A DNA stretch of 64,000 bases from Ridgeia piscesae (lineage: Eukaryota > Annelida > Polychaeta > Sabellida > Siboglinidae): positions 518,501-582,500 of the forward strand of contig JAODUO010000064.1 of the NCBI GenBank assembly GCA_025642075.2. The letters run 5' to 3'. Positions 1 through 12,558 of this stretch are shown in pieces. A model generated the notes under the pieces. It worked only from the letters and a program-made list of their open reading frames with translations, made no database searches and was not told the origin of the DNA. Within the stretch, counting starts at the first letter, position 1. Each line of letters starts with the position of its first letter. Made by a program: the position numbers and the translations under genes.

Positions 1-103
1 AAAACCAATATTCAGTTGGTTTTTAAGAATTAATAATACACTTAAGAGATGAAATGTGGTGTCAATGAGTGAATTATATATCACATGATTTATTTTGTTT
101 TAG

Positions 104-135
104 GAACTCTCCTGGCCACCACCATGCTTATTCCC
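104..135 (+). CDS. CAX exon 1 of those in window
   Basis: Acceptor ttttgttttag precedes and donor gtaagt follows. It encodes the membrane stretch [10 protein letters not shown] in the phase required by the next exon. It is the end of the first alpha-repeat region; earlier exons are off the left edge. Confidence 0.7.
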
Positions 136-1798
136 GTAAGTCAGACTGTTTCTTTAAATCAGTTACTATAACTAATTTAGTGAAAGATATATAATATAAT
201 AATACTAATAATAAAGCTTTATTGCCATTTTCAACTTGCATTACATGTTATACTTAAATTGAAATGTAGTCTTGTGTTGACTCACATAGTGTCTATATAT
301 ACGATAAAATTAAATATGGTACATAAATGTATAATATACAGTGTACATAATATGTTCTTTAAAATAATAAAAAGATATTATTTTGATATAATAAATAAAT
401 AACATATCTCAGATATAATTTTAAAATAATAGCTTATTTATATAAAAATAGTTTGCACTTTTTGACCCAGGGCCTGGCGATGGTAATCGGAGGGTTAAAG
501 CACAGAACACAGAGGTTTAACCCTCAGTCTGTTGGTGTCAGTGCAACCTTGATGTTTATCTCAGTGACAGGTAAGGACTGTTGCATGCACTTCAACCCAT
601 CACAAGTTGTTCCCCATCCTTAACATAAATTTGTCATGAGTAGACAAATTTATGTTTTATATCAACATCAACTTAATATAATATTTGCTTTGTATGATTA
701 CCCCTGTCAGGCCATGTACAGGCATGACTGTGTAGACATGACTGTAGACATGACTGTGTAGACCTGACTGTGTAGACCTGACTGTAGACATGATTGTGTA
801 GACATGACTGTGTAGACATGAGTGTGTTGACATGACCTTGTAGACATGACTATGTAGACATGAGTGTGTAGACATGACTGTAGACATAACTATGTAGACA
901 TGACTATGTAGACATGACTGTGTATACATGAGTGTGTAGACATGACTGTGTTGACATGACTGTGTTGACATGAGTGTGTAGACATGACTGTGTAGACATG
1001 ACTGTGTTGGTATGAGTGTGTAGACATTACTGTGTAGACATGAGTGTGTTGACATGACTGTGTTGACATGAGTGTGTAGACATGACTGTGTTGACATGAC
1101 TGTGTTGGTATGAGTGTGTAGACATTACTGTGTAGACATGAGTGTGTCGACATGATTGTGTAGACATGACTGTAGACATGAGCGTGTACACATGGCCGTG
1201 TTGACATGACCTTGTAGACATGACTATGTAGACATGAGTGTGTAGACATGACTGTAGACATGACTATGTAGACATGACTATGTAGACATGACTGTGTAGA
1301 CATGACTGTGTCATGAGTGTGTAGACATGACTGTGTTGACATGACTGTGTTGACATGACTGTGTTGACATGAGTGTGTAGACATGACTGTGTAGACATGA
1401 CTGTTGGCATGAGTGTGTAGACATTACTGTGTAGACATGAGTGTGTTGACATGACTGTGTTGACATGAGTGTGTAGACATGACTGTGTTGACATGACTGT
1501 GTTGATATGACTACAGGTAGTACTCATGTCTATGTTGTATCAACATGAAAGCATGTTATACATTGTTACACATTGTTACACATGCATTCATGCACTTACA
1601 CAATGAGCACAAATTGGATGTTTGCAATAAGTAATGGGACACTCAATTTTATGACCAACAAAATATTATTTGACACTTAGTTTTAAGAAGAAAAAACATG
1701 TATATTTTGTGGACACCTGAGTATGTAATTACCAGAAATGTGTATGTATATTATTACCATAATATTATATGTATTTGTATATTTAATTACCATATATA

Positions 1799-1838
<40 letters not shown>

Positions 1839-1873
1839 TACCATTTATATGTTTAATTACCATTACCATATAT

Positions 1874-1925
<52 letters not shown>

Positions 1926-4900
1926 ATTACCATATATATCTATATATGTAATTACCAATTATTACTAATTACAATGTATATTTTTACTATATTATATTAT
2001 ATTTATATATTTGGTACATACAGTTGTAATAGTGGGTTCATCTCTTGGGTCTCAACTAATACAGTAGCTCTCAGTGGTCATCAGCCAGTGGTCATCAGCC
2101 AGTGGTCATCAGCCAGTGGTCATCAGACGAGACTAACTATTACACTGTTTACTGTAGCTGTGTTTGCGCCCACCATCTTCTCGCGAGCACATTCCAGCCT
2201 GACGTGTCACCGCTGTGACAATGTCACCAGGAACTCCAGCAGCAGTGACAATGGGACATGGGGACTGAGTTGTCGCGACTGCACCTACGAGATGGTAGTG
2301 GATGACCTTTTGTCCTCTCCTGTTTCTGGGCTGTCACCTGTACACAATTGTACAATAAGTTGTTGCTGTACGTTTAAAAGGATGTTTTGACATAACACAG
2401 CGGCAAGTCTTTACAACTGCTTAAAATTATTAAAAAGGGAAACAAAAGTCAATGCTTTGGTGATATGGGCCTAATAGAGTTACTAAAAGTACCAACTTCC
2501 ACCACGTCAGCGTCAGCGGTTTACCAGAACAAAATTTAGAACACATAGCCATCGAAAGTCTATGGACTACGCCATTTTAGAAACAGAATACCATAGCAAT
2601 GTCGACTTTGTCAGCATTAACTATTCATACTATCTTTTACTTTCTGACCTAACCATGAAAATCAGTGGTCGTTTTCATTGTAAGATCAACCAAACCCAGT
2701 CGTCTGGCATCCGCACTGTGTCTGTGACTGTCAATTCCAGCGAATCCACTGGACCACTTTTTCAGTCTTACTTACTTATTTATGCCTGTTTGCTCGCTGG
2801 GAGCATAGGCCATCGACCAAGGAACGCCACCATTTTCTGTCCGTGGTTATCTTCTCCATTTCTCTCCTGGTGTATCCCATATCCTTCGTTACTTTTTCCG
2901 TGTCTCTGCCAGGTGTTTTGTGGCCTACCTCTTCGTCTCTTCCCTGGGGGGTTCCATGTGATGGCTTGACGGGTGATGGTGTTTGGTGGTTTCCTGAGTG
3001 TATGTCCTATCCACCTCCATTTTCTCTTCTTTATTTCATTTTCTATGGGTAGTTGCTTGGTCACTTTTTCAGTCTTGGTTGAATCAAAGGGTAACAAAAT
3101 AGACAGCTCACTGAGACTGTCTTTCCCTGTACAGTTGCTACAACTGTGCGAGGAACAGTGAGGCATATTGCTGTCATGATTTTGTTCTAAACCAACATAA
3201 GGCACTTTTAACTTGGCTCTCCCTTGTGTCATTGGGTAACAACTGAACCGTGACGTATTATATTTCCGAAGTCAAGGAGAAGCTGGGTTTTGATTTGTTG
3301 CATCGACCAAGATGGTTCTGTTCATGGTGTCTGTGATTTTGCTATACTTTTTCACTTTAAAACCACTTTTTGACTAAACCACTGGTGTGAAAAATTTGAT
3401 TGTAGATGCAAATGGTCAGTTTGTGTAAACTTTTAGATGCGTAACATCAAACTGTTGACTTTTTGCCTTGTAACACGGTACTCCTGGCAGACCTGTTAAT
3501 TCAACTCTGGGGAGCATTCAGCACAACCATAAAGTATTTTGGTATGTCATAACTGGTGAAATTAGCAGTTACAACAATTTGTGTACTTGTTAAATCTGTA
3601 CATATTAGCAGCTGAAAGTCATTGGCCAACACTTGATTGTTTAATATTGACGTGTTTCTTTAATGAAATACATGTACATATAGGAATAATTTCACAAGTT
3701 TGCAAAATCTAATCTCACCTACTTGTTCACTTAGTATTTGTTAATCCTATAAGGTGTGGTAGTTGTGATTTGTACAACCAAAATTATGATAAGCCTCAAT
3801 TTGTAATTGTAACAACAAGTGAAGTGGTCCCGCAGTAGCTACATATGTTTCATGGCAACGTCCGAATGACCCATATCATTGTGATGTGTCTGGGGTTTTG
3901 TGACCCTGTCCACCCTCCTCCCGTCACCACCAGAGTGACACTGACCGCTGTGTGATGTTGTTTGGTGACAGTTTGAAGAAGGCAGTGAGCTGTACCGTAA
4001 TCATGTCATGCCGGTCGTCTACACCTGCGTCCTCATCCTCGGTCTCTCCTACATCATCGGTCTCATCTACAGTCTCAAGACACACAAGTCTCTCATCTAC
4101 GACAAGTTTCTCACTGAGATCCCCCACCGTGAGTAACTGCCACAGATTCACCAAGATAAAGAGCTCCAAGGCCAGATTTTGCTCTTTAAAATTACATTTT
4201 TTCTTAAACGTTTTAGACCATTGTTTTATGTAAAGCCGGTTCCTCAGACATTTAGGTCAAATTTTGAAATATGACATTTTTGAGGGAATAGGTTTTTTAT
4301 TATTGCATTTGCATTTTTGCTGATAAAGGGCATATAATTATCTTCACGTCATATGTTACTATAACATGTCATATTACGTGATGTAACTTTTGTAGGCTTC
4401 ATTTCTCACTGTTACAAGATCTATTTATTTGAAAGACAATTTAATTACCTAGATATTGATACTAAGATTATTATCATACTTTAACAACAGTTTCTGTTTA
4501 ATGATGGATGTTATTTATGAACTCATTATCTCAGTGATACGTTCTCCTCAGCTCAAACTCCTGTCTCCTCCGACTCACAAGATACTTGACACCAGGAGTA
4601 ACACTTTGTGGTTTATTTCATAGCAACAAGAACATGTCTCAGACTATGGACCTGTTCAGTGTTGTCTGAATCATACGCTAGTTTCTAGTGGAATATATTT
4701 CATGTCCTCAAATCTTTGTCGTTGTTTTACAAACATTTATTATTTAATAATAACATCAACAATAACTGAGGGCCCATAAATAACTATTCTGTTATGATGT
4801 CCCTGTAACAAAGCATTATATCATTTATATGTCCATGTACAACATCACAGCCTTATTCTGTTATGATGTCCCTGTACAACATCAACAGCATTATTCTGTT

Positions 4901-7900
4901 AGGTGTCCCTGTACAACATCAACAGCTTATTCTGTTATGATGTCCCTGTACAACATCAACAGCCTTATTCTGTTATGATGTCCCTGTACAACATCACAGC
5001 ATTATTCTGTTATGATGTCCCTGTACAACATCAACAGCATTATTCTGTTATGGTGTCCCTGTACAACATCAACAGCATTATTCTGTTATGGCGTCCCTGT
5101 ACAACATCAACAGCCTTATTCTGTTATGATGTCCCTGTACAACATCAACAGCATTATTCTGTTATGATGTCCCTGTACAACATCAACAGCATTATTCTGT
5201 TATGGTGTCCCTGTACAACATCAACAGCATTATTCTGTTATGGCGTCCCTGTACAACATCAACAGCATTATTCTGTTATGATGTCCCTGTACAACATCAA
5301 CAGCATTATTCTGTTATGATGTCCCTGTACAACATCAACAGCATTATTATGTTATGGCGTCCCTGTACAACATCAACAGCCTTATTCTGTTATGATGTAC
5401 CTGTACAACATCAACAGCCTTATTCTGTTATGATGTCCCTGTACAACATCAACAGCCTTATTCTGTTATGGTGTCCCTGTAAACATCAACAGCATTTCTG
5501 TTATGGCGTCCCTGTACAACATCAACACATTATTCTGTTTGTGTCCCTGTACAACATCAGACAGCATTATGTCTGTTATGGTGTACTGACAACATCAACT
5601 CCTTATCTCTGTTATGGTGTCCAGTACAACATCACACCTTAGTTCTGTGGCGTCCCTGGGTGACAACATCAACAGCATTATCTCTGAGCTGTCTCCTGTA
5701 CAACATCATCTCATTATGTCTGTTTGTGTCCCGTACAACATCACACTTACTTATGTAGCCTCTGCTTGAGTGAAGCTCCGGCTTGTCTGTGGTAAGTGAC
5801 AAACATCACATCTCTACTTAGTAGCTCAGCAAGTCTGTGGCTAAGTATCAAACATCACATCTCTGCTTGTAGCTCATGGCTCTGTGTGAGAATGACAAAC
5901 ATCACATCTCTGCTTAGTGGCTCTGGCTTGTCTGTGGTAAGTGACAAACATCACATCTCTACTTAGTAGCTCTGGCTTGTCTGTGTAAGTGACAAACATC
6001 ACATCTCTACTTAGTAGCTCTGGCTTGTCTGTGTAAGTGACAAACATCACATCTCTACTTAGTAGCTCTGGCTTGTCTGTGGTAAGTGACAAACATCACA
6101 TCTCTACTTAGTAGCTCTGGCTTGTCTGTGTAAGTGACAAACATCACATCTCTACTTAGTAGCTCTGGCTTGTCTGTGTAAGTGACAAACATCACATCTC
6201 TACTTAGTAGCTCTGGCTTGTCTGTGTAAGTGACAAACATCACATCTCTACTTAGTAGCTCTGGCTTGTCTGTGTAAGTGACAAACATCACATCTCTACT
6301 TAGTAGCTCTGGCTTGTCTGTGGTAAGTGACAAACATCACATCTCTACTTAGTAGCTCTGGCTTGTCTGTGTAAGTGACAAACATCACATCTCTACTTAG
6401 TAGCTCTGGCTTGTCTGTGTAAGTGACAAACATCACATCTCTACTTAGTAGCTCTGGCTTGTCTGTGTAAGTGACAAACATCACATCTCTACTTAGTAGC
6501 TCTGGCTTGTCTGTGTAAGTGACAAACATCACATCTCTACTTAGTAGCTCTGGCTTGTCTGTGTAAGTGACAAACATCACATCTCTACTTAGTAGCTCTG
6601 GCTTGTCTGTGTAAGTGACAAACATCACATCTCTACTTAGTAGCTCTGGCTTGTCTGTGTAAGTGACAAACATCACATCTCTACTTAGTAGCTCTGGCTT
6701 GTCTGTGTAAGTGACAAACATCACATCTCTACTTAGTAGCTCTGGCTTGTCTGTGGTAAGTGACAAACATCACATCTCTACTTAGTAGCTCTGGCTTGTC
6801 TGTGGTAAGTGACAAACATCACATCTCTACTTAGTAGCTCTGGCTTGTCTGTGTAAGTGACAAACATCACATCTCTACTTAGTAGCTCTGGCTTGTCTGT
6901 GGTAAGTGACAAACATCACATCTCTACTTAGTAGCTCTGGCTTGTCTGTGTAAGTGACAAACATCACATCTCTACTTAGTAGCTCTGGCTTGTCTGTGTA
7001 AGTGACAAACATCACATCTCTACTTAGTAGCTCTGGCTTGTCTGTGTAAGTGACAAACATCACATCTCTACTTAGTAGCTCTGGCTTGTCTGTGTAAGTG
7101 ACAAACATCACATCTCTACTTAGTAGCTCTGGCTTGTCTGTGTAAGTGACAAACATCACATCTCTACTTAGTAGCTCTGGCTTGTCTGTGTAAGTGACAA
7201 ACATCACATCTCTACTTAGTAGCTCTTTTAGGCTTGTCTGTGGTAAGTGACAAACATCACATCTCTACTTAGTAGCTCTGGCTTGTCTGTGTAAGTGACA
7301 AACATCACATCTCTACTTAGTGGCTCTGGCTTGTCTGTGGTAAGTGACAAACATCACATCTCTACTTAGTAGCTCTGCTTGTCTGTGTAAGTGACAAACA
7401 TCACATCTCTACTTAGTAGCTCTGGCTTGTCTGTGTAAGTGACAAACATCACATCTCTACTTAGTAGCTCTGGCTTGTCTGTGTAAGTGACAAACATCAC
7501 ATTCTACTTAGTAGCTCTGGCTTGTCTGTGTAAGTGACAAACATCACATCTCTACTTAGTGAGCTCTGGCTTGTCTGTGGTAAGTGACAAACATCACATC
7601 TCTACTTAGTAGCTCTGGCTTGTCTGTGGTAAGTGACAAACATCACATCTCTACTTAGTAGCTCTGGCTTGTCTGTGGTAAGTTTTTTAAGTGACAAACA
7701 TCACATCTCTACTTAGTAGCTCTGGCTTGTCTGTGTAAGTGACAAACATCACATCTCTACTTAGTGGCTCCGGCTTGTCTGTGGTAAGTGACAAACATCA
7801 CATCTCTACTTAGTAGCTCTGGCTTGTCTGTGTAAGTGACAAACATCACATCTCTACTTAGTAGCTCTGGCTTGTCTGTGTAAGTGACAAACATCACATC

Positions 7901-10900
7901 TCTACTTAGTAGCTCTGGCTTGTCTGTGTAAGTGACAAACATCACATCTCTACTTAGTAGCTCTGGCTTGTCTGTGTAAGTGACAAACATCACATCTCTA
8001 CTTAGTAGCTCTGGCTTGTCTGTGGTAAGTGACAAACATCACATCTCTACTTAGTAGCTCTGGCTTGTCTGTGTAAGTGACAAACATCACATCTCTACTT
8101 AGTAGCTCTGGCTTGTCTGTGTAAGTGACAAACATCACATCTCTACTTAGTAGCTCTGGCTTGTCTGTGGTAAGTGACAAACATCACATCTCTACTTAGT
8201 AGCTCTGGCTTGTCTGTGGTAAGTGACAAACATCACATCTCTACTTAGTAGCTCTGGCTTGTCTGTGGTAAGTGACAAACATCACATCTCTACTTAGTAG
8301 CTCTGGCTTGTCTGTGTAAGTGACAAACATCACATCTCTACTTAGTAGCTCTGGCTTGTCTGTGTAAGTGACAAACATCACATCTCTACTTAGTAGCTCT
8401 GGCTTGTCTGTGTAAGTGACAAACATCACATCTCTACTTAGTAGCTCTGGCTTGTCTGTGTAAGTGACAAACATCACATCTCTACTTAGTAGCTCTGGCT
8501 TGTCTGTGTAAGTGACAAACATCACATCTCTACTTAGTAGCTCTGGCTTGTCTGTGTAAGTGACAAACATCACATCTCTACTTAGTAGCTCCGGATTGTC
8601 TGTGGTAAATGACAAACAACATCACACCTCTACTCAGTGGCTCCGGATTGTCTGTGGTAAATGACAAACAACATCACACCTCTACTCAGTGGCTCCGGAT
8701 TGTCTGTGGTAAATGACAAACAACATCACGCCTCTACTCAGTGGCTCCGGATTGTCTGTGGTAAATGACAAACAACATCACGCCTCTACTCAGTGGCTCC
8801 GGATTGTCTGTGGTAAATGACAAACAACATCACGCCTCTACTCAGTGGCTCCGGATTGTCTGTGGTAAATGACAAACAACATCACGCCTCTACTCAGTGG
8901 CTCCGGATTGTCTGTGGTAAATGACAAACAACATCACGCCTCTACTCAGTGGCTCCGGATTGTCTGTGGTAAATGACAAACAACATCACGCCTCTACTCA
9001 GTGGCTCCGGATTGTCTGTGGTAAATGACAAACAACATCACGCCTCTACTCAGTGGCTCCGGATTGTCTGTGGTAAATGACAAACAACATCACGCCTCTA
9101 CTCAGTGGCTCCGGATTGTCTGTGGTAAATGACAAACAACATCACGCCTCTACTCAGTGGCTCCGGATTGTCTGTGGTAAATGACAAACAACATCACGCC
9201 TCTACTCAGTGGCTCCGGATTGTCTGTGAGTAAATGACAAACAACATCACGCCTCTACTCAGTGGCTCCGGATTGTCTGTGGTAAATGACAAACAACATC
9301 ACGCCTCTACTCAGTGGCTCCGGATTGTCTGTGGTAAATGACAAACAACATCACCCCTCTACTCAGTGGCTCCGGATTGTCTGTGGTAAATGACAAACAA
9401 CATCACACCTCTACTCAGTGGCTCCGGATTGTCTGTGGTAAATGACAAACAACATCACACCTCTACTCAGTGGCTCCGGATTGTCTGTGGTAAATGACAA
9501 ACAACATCACACCTCTACTCAGTGGCTCCGGATTGTCTGTGGTAAATGACAAACAACACTGTGGTTCAACATAGCTTATTTAAGATTAAATCTATTCCAC
9601 GTTAAGCACTTTTAAGTGTATTGGTTCTAATGTGTAGTAAATCATATCCGTATTGCTCTGTTTTGCATTAACTATCTTGTGTCTGTTGTTGCACTGACGT
9701 TGTGTTCCAGTACTTCATCGGTGTGACGCTGCTAGCAGTCATACCCGAGGTTCCAGAGATTGTCATAGGTCTGCAGTTTGCTCTCCAGAACAACATCTCC
9801 TTAAGGCAAGGGTTTAGTTCTGTGAGGCTCCCACACACTGGGCTGCTCAACAAACACTACTGAATGAATATACACAAAAACACTGCATACAAATGATACA
9901 AAACTTGTTCACGCAGCCCTAGAACACATACTGCCATTCAGGATGTTTGCTAGTTTTACTGTGGTCCTTAGTAGGTCAAGACACATGATTTTTAGCTACG
10001 AAACATTGCTTGCAGAATTAAGATGGTCAAGCAGATTAAACATTTACTTTTTACCTTATAACAACCTATGAAAATATGGCAGCATAAATAATGTTAAGAG
10101 GATTAGTTATTTACAGTTAATTTGTGTAATTAATAAATGTTGATGTCAGATATAGATAAGAAAGCTGCAGGCAAGATGTATTCATTACAATGTTTTCATA
10201 TATGTGGCCAGTTATATAACTTATTTATGTATTGTTGTTGTACCCTTATTTTGTTTTGTTAACTTATTTATATTTTGTTATTTTATACTTATTTTGTTAA
10301 CTTATTTATATACTGTTGTTGTATACTTATTTTAACTTATTTATTAATTGTATTTGCTCAAACCAACTGCATACAGTGAATTATAACTGTTTTGCAGTGA
10401 ATACTCAAAGACCAAGTTGAGTATTCATTCATAGTTGCCAGTTTCTGACGTCTTCTCATGTACTTCCAGTATTGAGGTGGGCATGTGCGTGGCTGTACAG
10501 GTCTGCATGGTCCAGATACCACTGCTGGTTGTCGCAAATCTCGTTTATGTAAGTACACAAGTCCACCAGGTGGCAGCACCTTGTCCATCCACCACAGCGT
10601 CAAGTTCTCCGCAGCTGCAGGCGTCATGCTATGGCAGCAAACCATTAAAATGAATATAGTCATGGGGTGTTAAGCCCCGTTTTGCACTTTAAAAACAGTG
10701 ATTTTGGGTAATGAAAACACTCAAAACCAGGCTGACACACAATCAGTGTCACGTGGAATAGTATTCTTGGTGATTTTCAAATTTGTTATAATGTCCTATA
10801 TACACCGAAGGGTTCCGCTTCATGATGGATTCCCACGGGAGCCATCTTATAAGGATAATGCATGAGAAAATATGGTGATATTTAATATTTCATATATATA

Positions 10901-12558
10901 ATGTGTCTGTCGTCCAATCATCACATTCAAGTGACTACGCTTGACACTTGTGGGTGTCAAGTTAAAAATAGTCAACTCTATTAGAATAGGGCCTGTAAGT
11001 GGGTCACGATACATGGTGTGACTCCGCGCGACTGGAGCTTATTGTGGACTAAGCGAGACTAATTGGGGACTGGACACAAGAATAATATTCTAACGATGGA
11101 TGACAGTTGTAGCTTCTGACTGAAAATCAGTTCATAAATATCTTGTGTTATACGTTTCTTATCTTAAATGTCTGATTTAATATTGAGTTTATCACACTAT
11201 CATAGACACATAGCGATTTACATTGTGCAGATAATAGACACGATGTTAGACCTTGTCTTTTACGGAATTTTCATTTTACATTGCTGTATGTTGTGGGTTC
11301 GATAAGCACCATAATAATCGATTAAAATTCATGATTTCCGTGATCATTGTCCCCGGCAAAGTGTTCCACTGCTTCTGCTTGTAATAGTCCTTCGGACAAT
11401 ATAACTGAAATACGCTATTTCGGAACAGTTCGATTATTACGACCAAAAACAAAACAAAGTCCTATATGTTAACATGGAGTATATGGACCTCCTGCCCCCA
11501 ACTGCCCCAAGCCTCGTTTTCGCACGCGAGACTTGCACGGCCTATAATAATATGCAAATCCCAATGACTGTAGTTGAAGAAATTAGATCTTGCATGTGAT
11601 GGTTAGCAATGTTTCTTTAAACTGTTCTTGCCCACAGAGCACTTCTGTGGTCATCTACACACCTGGTAGCAGAGGCTGGCTGCAGTAGAGAAATTACATA
11701 TTTCTGTATAATTTTAAAATGAAATCAATACTAACAATAATATCGGCATTAATACTGGGTCAGCATATTGGTAATAACCTGCTCAAAGCACCAATAAAAT
11801 CAAATAGATATGTAAGAAATAAGTCCGGCCATATGAGTTAAGAGCAATGCCGTCTGCTTGCAGCCTGTCGGTTTCTACCTGCTTTTCTCTGACATTCACC
11901 TGTTCTCTGTCATCATTGGAGTCCTTATGATGAACTACGTCTTCCAAGATGGCAAGTCCGACTACTTCCAAGGTAGGCTGTCAGCTTCCTCATCCCTGGG
12001 CGGAGCGGGGCTGTCACATCACTTCACTTTATTCACCTTTGTCATCATACTTATTAGTTGACAATCCATGTTGTTGTAAACATGTTGCCTAGATCAAGGG
12101 TTCATAAAGTTGTTTTAAATGGTTGATGCTTCAGGGAATATGTCTTGTGTATTTTAGTATTGTTTGGCAGTCATGTAAACAAGAACTGTGTGCTCTGGTG
12201 GCAGGTGTCATCTGGATGTTATACTCTAATATACTGTCCCACTACTGTAAGGCAGGCAGGTTTGACTTGAGAGTACTCTTCTACAATACTGCTGTCACGA
12301 TAAACAGTTGCAACTGTCATAGCTGACCTTAATTACAAGGTAACTGTATTTCCAAGGTGACCATAACGTGAGAGGTACAACTGCATGTGCATGGCAATTA
12401 TACAGCATGTTGATTTTAATCGATTCCATGAAGTATTGAACAGTCTTAGTACTGTTTGTTTCTGACATGTGTTCTTAGGGTCTGCGCTGGTGATGTCATA
12501 TCTCGCTCTCATCTCGATGTACTTCTTCGCTCCGCAGCCTGCGAACCTCAAATGCTGA
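104..12558 (+). CDS. CAX-type cation/proton exchanger, C-terminal part (8 exons, one exon missing)
   Basis: Spliced gene read from eight exons: 104-135, 471-570, 2158-2294, 3972-4128, 9711-9805, 10470-10548, 11864-11972 and 12479-12558. The frame is kept across every junction where both sides are visible. The product resembles the vacuolar/endomembrane Ca2+ (or monovalent cation)/H+ antiporters of the CAX family (Na/Ca exchanger superfamily): a stretch with [11 protein letters not shown] after the first alpha repeat, a Cys-rich luminal loop, membrane segments, then a second alpha-repeat region with IPEVPEIV followed by QFALQNNIS, and a C-terminal membrane segment ending [14 protein letters not shown] proteins use the proton gradient to load cations into acidic organelles. 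The N-terminal exons lie upstream of the window. Between the fourth and fifth visible exons about 40-50 residues, one membrane segment, are not found; that intron is filled by minisatellites and a poorly resolved patch. Family assignment is strong; ion specificity cannot be told. Confidence 0.85.
471..570 (+). CDS. CAX exon 2 of those in window
   Basis: Bounded by tttgacccag and donor gtaagg; 33 codons plus one base. It encodes [20 protein letters not shown] and then a hydrophobic segment with [10 protein letters not shown]. The GG-hydrophilic-QRFN signature is typical of CAX proteins after the first alpha repeat. Confidence 0.85.
716..1525. repeat. Minisatellite, about 14-bp unit (CAX intron)
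   Basis: Tandem variants of catgactgtgtaga with gtagacatgagtgtgt intermixed, alternating 13-14 bases with some double-unit higher-order structure. It lies in the intron after exon 471-570, and the unit does not resemble that exon's donor. Short open frames here are repeat artefacts. Confidence 0.9.
1798..1922. repeat. (TA)n microsatellites
   Basis: Two TA runs (about 1801-1834 and 1878-1922) separated by AT-rich sequence containing repeated taattaccat. Confidence 0.9.
2071..2126. repeat. 14-bp repeat, four copies, just before a CAX acceptor
   Basis: Four copies of cagtggtcatcagc ending about 30 bases upstream of the acceptor at 2157. Confidence 0.85.
2158..2294 (+). CDS. CAX exon 3 of those in window (luminal loop)
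   Basis: Acceptor ttactgtag; the first two bases complete the codon left open by the previous exon. It begins VFAPTIF, then a Cys-rich loop with four Cys in two CxxC pairs (CHRC and CRDC) and three N-glycosylation sequons (NVT, NSS, NGT), as expected for a luminal/extracellular loop. The 3' end is the least certain: a donor after GAGATG (gtagtg) is the best phase-0 choice that joins the next exon; the frame stays open to 2387. Confidence 0.7.
2562..2765 (+). pseudogene. Ig-like domain fragment (possible)
   Basis: The translation contains [20 protein letters not shown] followed by a region ending TVSVTVN. The L-x-L-xx-L-x(5)-SGxFxC pattern followed by a V-x-V-x-V strand is that of the E-F-G strands of an immunoglobulin-like domain. 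The upstream half is not readable in the same frame and no splice sites are obvious, so a broken exon or retro-copy is more likely than a live exon. It lies in a CAX intron on the same strand. Confidence 0.35.
2780..3055 (-). mobile_element. LINE reverse transcriptase C-terminal remnant
   Basis: The minus-strand frame reads [20 protein letters not shown], then [20 protein letters not shown]. This is the very common C-terminal tail of RTE/BovB-like and related non-LTR retrotransposon ORF2 proteins, after the reverse transcriptase domain. Only the tail is present; it is 5' truncated and lies antisense in a CAX intron. Confidence 0.8.
3972..4128 (+). CDS. CAX exon 4 of those in window
   Basis: Acceptor ggtgacag, donor gtgagt. 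It encodes [19 protein letters not shown], a hydrophobic segment [12 protein letters not shown] and then KTHKSLIYD, matching the family pattern of a membrane helix followed by KTH. An upstream acceptor at 3931 is excluded by a stop in frame. It ends in phase 1, and the exon that should complete that codon is not seen downstream. Confidence 0.85.
4129..4790 (+). other. CAX intron sequence, nothing recognised
   Basis: AT-rich intron start. I specifically looked here for the missing membrane exon (about 130-150 bases) and found no open frame with suitable hydrophobic content. Confidence 0.6.
4795..5765. repeat. Minisatellite, about 38-bp unit (CAX intron)
   Basis: Unit contains gtccctgtacaacatcaaca and attattctgttat. 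There are about 17 clean copies up to 5480, then a strongly degraded stretch with many indels from 5480 to 5765 that runs straight into the next array. Confidence 0.9.
5766..8600. repeat. Minisatellite, 47-48-bp unit with donor- and acceptor-like sites (CAX intron)
   Basis: About 60 copies. Read on the + strand each unit has tctctacttag (acceptor-like), then TAGCTCTGGCTTGTCTGTG, then gtaagtgac (a consensus donor in copies with the extra g). Units differ mainly by one base (tgtgtaag versus tgtggtaag). The minus-strand frames with [11 protein letters not shown] are artefacts of the repeat. Confidence 0.95.
8601..9556. repeat. Minisatellite, 52-bp unit, sister of the 48-bp array
   Basis: About 18 copies. 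The unit contains cctctactcag, then TGGCTCCGGATTGTCTGTG, then gtaaatgac. It is clearly related to the 48-bp unit before it, with a few extra bases and substitutions. It ends 155 bases before the next CAX exon. Confidence 0.95.
9711..9805 (+). CDS. CAX exon with second alpha-repeat motif
   Basis: Acceptor tgtgttccag. It encodes [17 protein letters not shown] followed by [11 protein letters not shown]. The acidic PEVPE motif sits where CAX proteins carry the alpha-2 repeat acidic residues needed for cation binding. The only donor that keeps the frame is TTAAG followed by gcaagg, i.e. a GC-AG intron. Confidence 0.9.
9806..10469 (+). other. CAX intron sequence, nothing recognised
   Basis: GC-AG intron between two CAX exons; AT-rich with loose repeats of ttattttgttaactt near 10220-10340. 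Confidence 0.5.
10470..10548 (+). CDS. CAX exon, membrane segment
   Basis: Acceptor gtacttccag, donor gtaagt. The first base completes the split Ser codon; then [20 protein letters not shown], a membrane helix following the alpha-2 motif. It ends in phase 0. Confidence 0.9.
10549..11863 (+). other. CAX intron sequence, nothing recognised
   Basis: About 1.3 kb of unique-looking intron. I see no coding segment, RNA gene or repeat in it. Confidence 0.5.
11864..11972 (+). CDS. CAX exon, penultimate membrane segment
   Basis: Acceptor ctgcttgcag, donor gtaggc. It encodes [19 protein letters not shown], then [15 protein letters not shown], the family's penultimate helix and the short hydrophilic DGxSxYFxG turn. 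Confidence 0.9.
12479..12558 (+). CDS. CAX last coding exon with stop
   Basis: Acceptor gtgttcttag. It completes the split Gly codon, then [20 protein letters not shown] and a stop TGA at 12556-12558. The G-x-ALV-Y-FFAP ending is the classic C-terminus of CAX proteins. No canonical AATAAA lies within about 350 bases, so the transcript may extend or splice into the 3' exon proposed at 15271. Confidence 0.9.

Noticed and set aside
3960..4169. Minus-strand frame opposite CAX exon 4
   Set aside because: Shadow of the true exon, which has matching splice sites and family similarity on the + strand.
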